DNA from: Streptococcus oralis ATCC 35037
GTDB lineage: Bacteria; Bacillota; Bacilli; Lactobacillales; Streptococcaceae
Direction of reading: 5' to 3'
Length of the DNA: 64,000 nt
Assembly: GCF_900637025.1 (NCBI RefSeq)
Contig: NZ_LR134336.1
Location: 1,194,001-1,258,000, forward strand
The notes beneath the pieces were generated by a model, which saw only the letters and a program-made list of their open reading frames with translations, made no database searches and was not told the DNA's origin. The translations under genes and the position numbers were made by a program. Each line of letters begins with the position of its first letter. Within the stretch, counting starts at the first letter, position 1. Positions 63,021-64,000 of the stretch are shown piece after piece.

Positions 63021-64000
63021 TTAATTCGGTGTTGCAAACGAATAGTAGTAAGCTGGATATAGGACAGAAAAATGTACCTTATCCTGTACTCCTTGGATAT
63101 TACATTCTGAAACGAGGAATGAACCGTCTGGATTCACAGCTTCCACAATCGCAACATGGCCGTATACATCTGGTGTCCCACCAAATCCACCTACTACTGA
63201 TACAACAGCTCCTTTTGTTGGAGTTGTACTATACCGCCATCCTTTTGCAACTAGGCTTGCCACCCAATCCTGACCATTACCAAGGTAACCATAAGCTCCT
63301 GATAAGTCTGTAATCGTTCCTAGTTCAACTAAACGATTATAGGCATACCAAGTACATTGTCCCACTTCATAACCGCTTCCTTGTTGTGTAGTCATAGAAG
63401 CTTGTGTAGGAGGGTGCTCCACTTTTGACTGATACTCGGCAGGGAAATTCCAGGAAGATGCTAACGCTCCACCTCCTCGAACTTGTTGTGTGAGAAAGGC
63501 ATGGATCTGTTTAGCATTATTCTGGCGCTCTAAGACCTTATCTCCAGAGTTCCCTTCCCAGTTAACCAGGAAACGCTCTGTAAGTGTCTCTACGTTTTCT
63601 CTGCTGGTTAGAATCGATGTCAGTTCAGTGATGTAGTAAGGAGTATCTCCCTCTAACATAAAGTCTAACTGCAGTTCTAAATCGTACCACTTTTTATTTT
63701 TTGATTTTGCATAATTCAATAATAGAGTGTGCCTAGTGGAACCATCCGCTGTATCTGTCCACTGACCTAGCCCTAAACCTCGATGGAGAATATTTGGGTA
63801 TCTTCCGTTATAAATAGCGGGTCCAGAAATAGCTAACCAGGACTCATCATCCCAGGAAGAAGAGTCAGCCCCTACTGGTGGGCTAAGATAATCTCCTTCA
63901 GCACGTTTGGGATTGATATTACTTTCTGTTGCAAAATTTCCAAGCATGGCTGCCAAACCATTATCTGTCAGCCCTGGTACCTTTTGCTTCAAGTAGTCTT
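63021..64000 (-). CDS. VirB1-like peptidoglycan hydrolase, tail-lysozyme plus CHAP, 5' truncated
   Basis: About 326 residues are present and the frame is open to the window edge (DYLKQKVPG before the first candidate start), so the N terminus is missing. The first domain, GLTDNGLAAMLGNFATESNINP ... GLGLGQWTD, is a phage-tail-type lysozyme with catalytic Glu. The second is a CHAP amidase/endopeptidase with Cys in GQCTWYAYNR and His in YGHVAIVEAV. It should open the wall locally for the conjugation channel. Confidence 0.9.
   Translation of the reverse strand, partial: DYLKQKVPGLTDNGLAAMLGNFATESNINPKRAEGDYLSPPVGADSSSWDDESWLAISGPAIYNGRYPNILHRGLGLGQWTDTADGSTRHTLLLNYAKSKNKKWYDLELQLDFMLEGDTPYYITELTSILTSRENVETLTERFLVNWEGNSGDKVLERQNNAKQIHAFLTQQVRGGGALASSWNFPAEYQSKVEHPPTQASMTTQQGSGYEVGQCTWYAYNRLVELGTITDLSGAYGYLGNGQDWVASLVAKGWRYSTTPTKGAVVSVVGGFGGTPDVYGHVAIVEAVNPDGSFLVSECNIQGVQDKVHFSVLYPAYYYSFATPN

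Larger units (their letters stand above)
51631..64000 (-). mobile_element. part of an integrative conjugative element (conjugation module)
   Basis: Twelve consecutive minus-strand genes encode a relaxase, MobC, a toprim/ArdC-like protein, VirD4/PcfC-type coupling protein, PcfB-like partner, membrane proteins, a VirB8-like protein and a peptidoglycan hydrolase. No plasmid replication gene is seen. The VirB4/VirB6 genes, integrase and both ends are outside the window or unrecognised; the left limit may lie further left than given. Confidence 0.85.

Overview
The window is low-GC Firmicute DNA that reads as a chromosome segment of a mitis-group Streptococcus (S. mitis, S. oralis or S. pneumoniae relative). 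From memory, the order aroE-aroD, amylase, alaS, potABCD-murB, pst-phoU, spx, hemW, lgt-hprK, rpsU, nagB-queA closely follows the pneumococcal chromosome. Strong Shine-Dalgarno (SD) sites, extended -10 promoters (TGnTATAAT), LPXTG surface proteins and a PcfB/PcfC-type conjugation module fit this. No tRNA, rRNA or CRISPR array was seen.

Bases 1 to about 40,150 are core chromosome, mostly on the minus strand. The blocks are: shikimate genes and an rRNA methyltransferase; an intracellular alpha-amylase behind a MalR-like operator; alaS with a small LURP-one-like gene under an alanine T-box; murB and the polyamine transporter potABCD with a leader that holds small upstream ORFs; acetolactate decarboxylase; a MocR-type regulator that lacks the PLP lysine; an amino-acid binding lipoprotein; pstSCAB1B2-phoU; the spx operon; a hemW/thioesterase operon; hprK-lgt; rpsU flanked by two unfamiliar accessory genes; nagB and queA under divergent promoters; and an mnmL-mnmM-antiporter operon. 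Four chromosomal genes (the rRNA methyltransferase, hemW, mnmL and a DUF3397 gene) and the IS transposase have a -10 box only 6 or 7 nt before the ATG and no SD, so leaderless mRNAs are predicted.

Bases 40,350 to 49,782 encode two large LPNTG-anchored adhesins. One is 1120 aa with classical Cna_B repeats. The other is 1825 aa and carries eleven 114-residue isopeptide domains in a tandem array with an exact 342-bp period. Intergenic DNA of about 500 bp then holds a predicted small RNA with its own promoter and terminator, opposed by a convergent promoter that would make a fully antisense RNA.

Bases 50,289 to 64,000 hold an ISLre2-type transposase followed by part of an integrative conjugative element (ICE): MOBP relaxase, MobC, a likely oriT, a giant toprim/ArdC-like protein, PcfC-type coupling protein, PcfB-like DUF3801 protein, membrane proteins, a VirB8-like protein and a 5'-truncated lysozyme/CHAP hydrolase. 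No integrase or attachment site is visible; the element continues past the right edge. Whether the adhesins are ICE cargo or chromosomal cannot be settled here. All family assignments come from reading motifs, without database searches.
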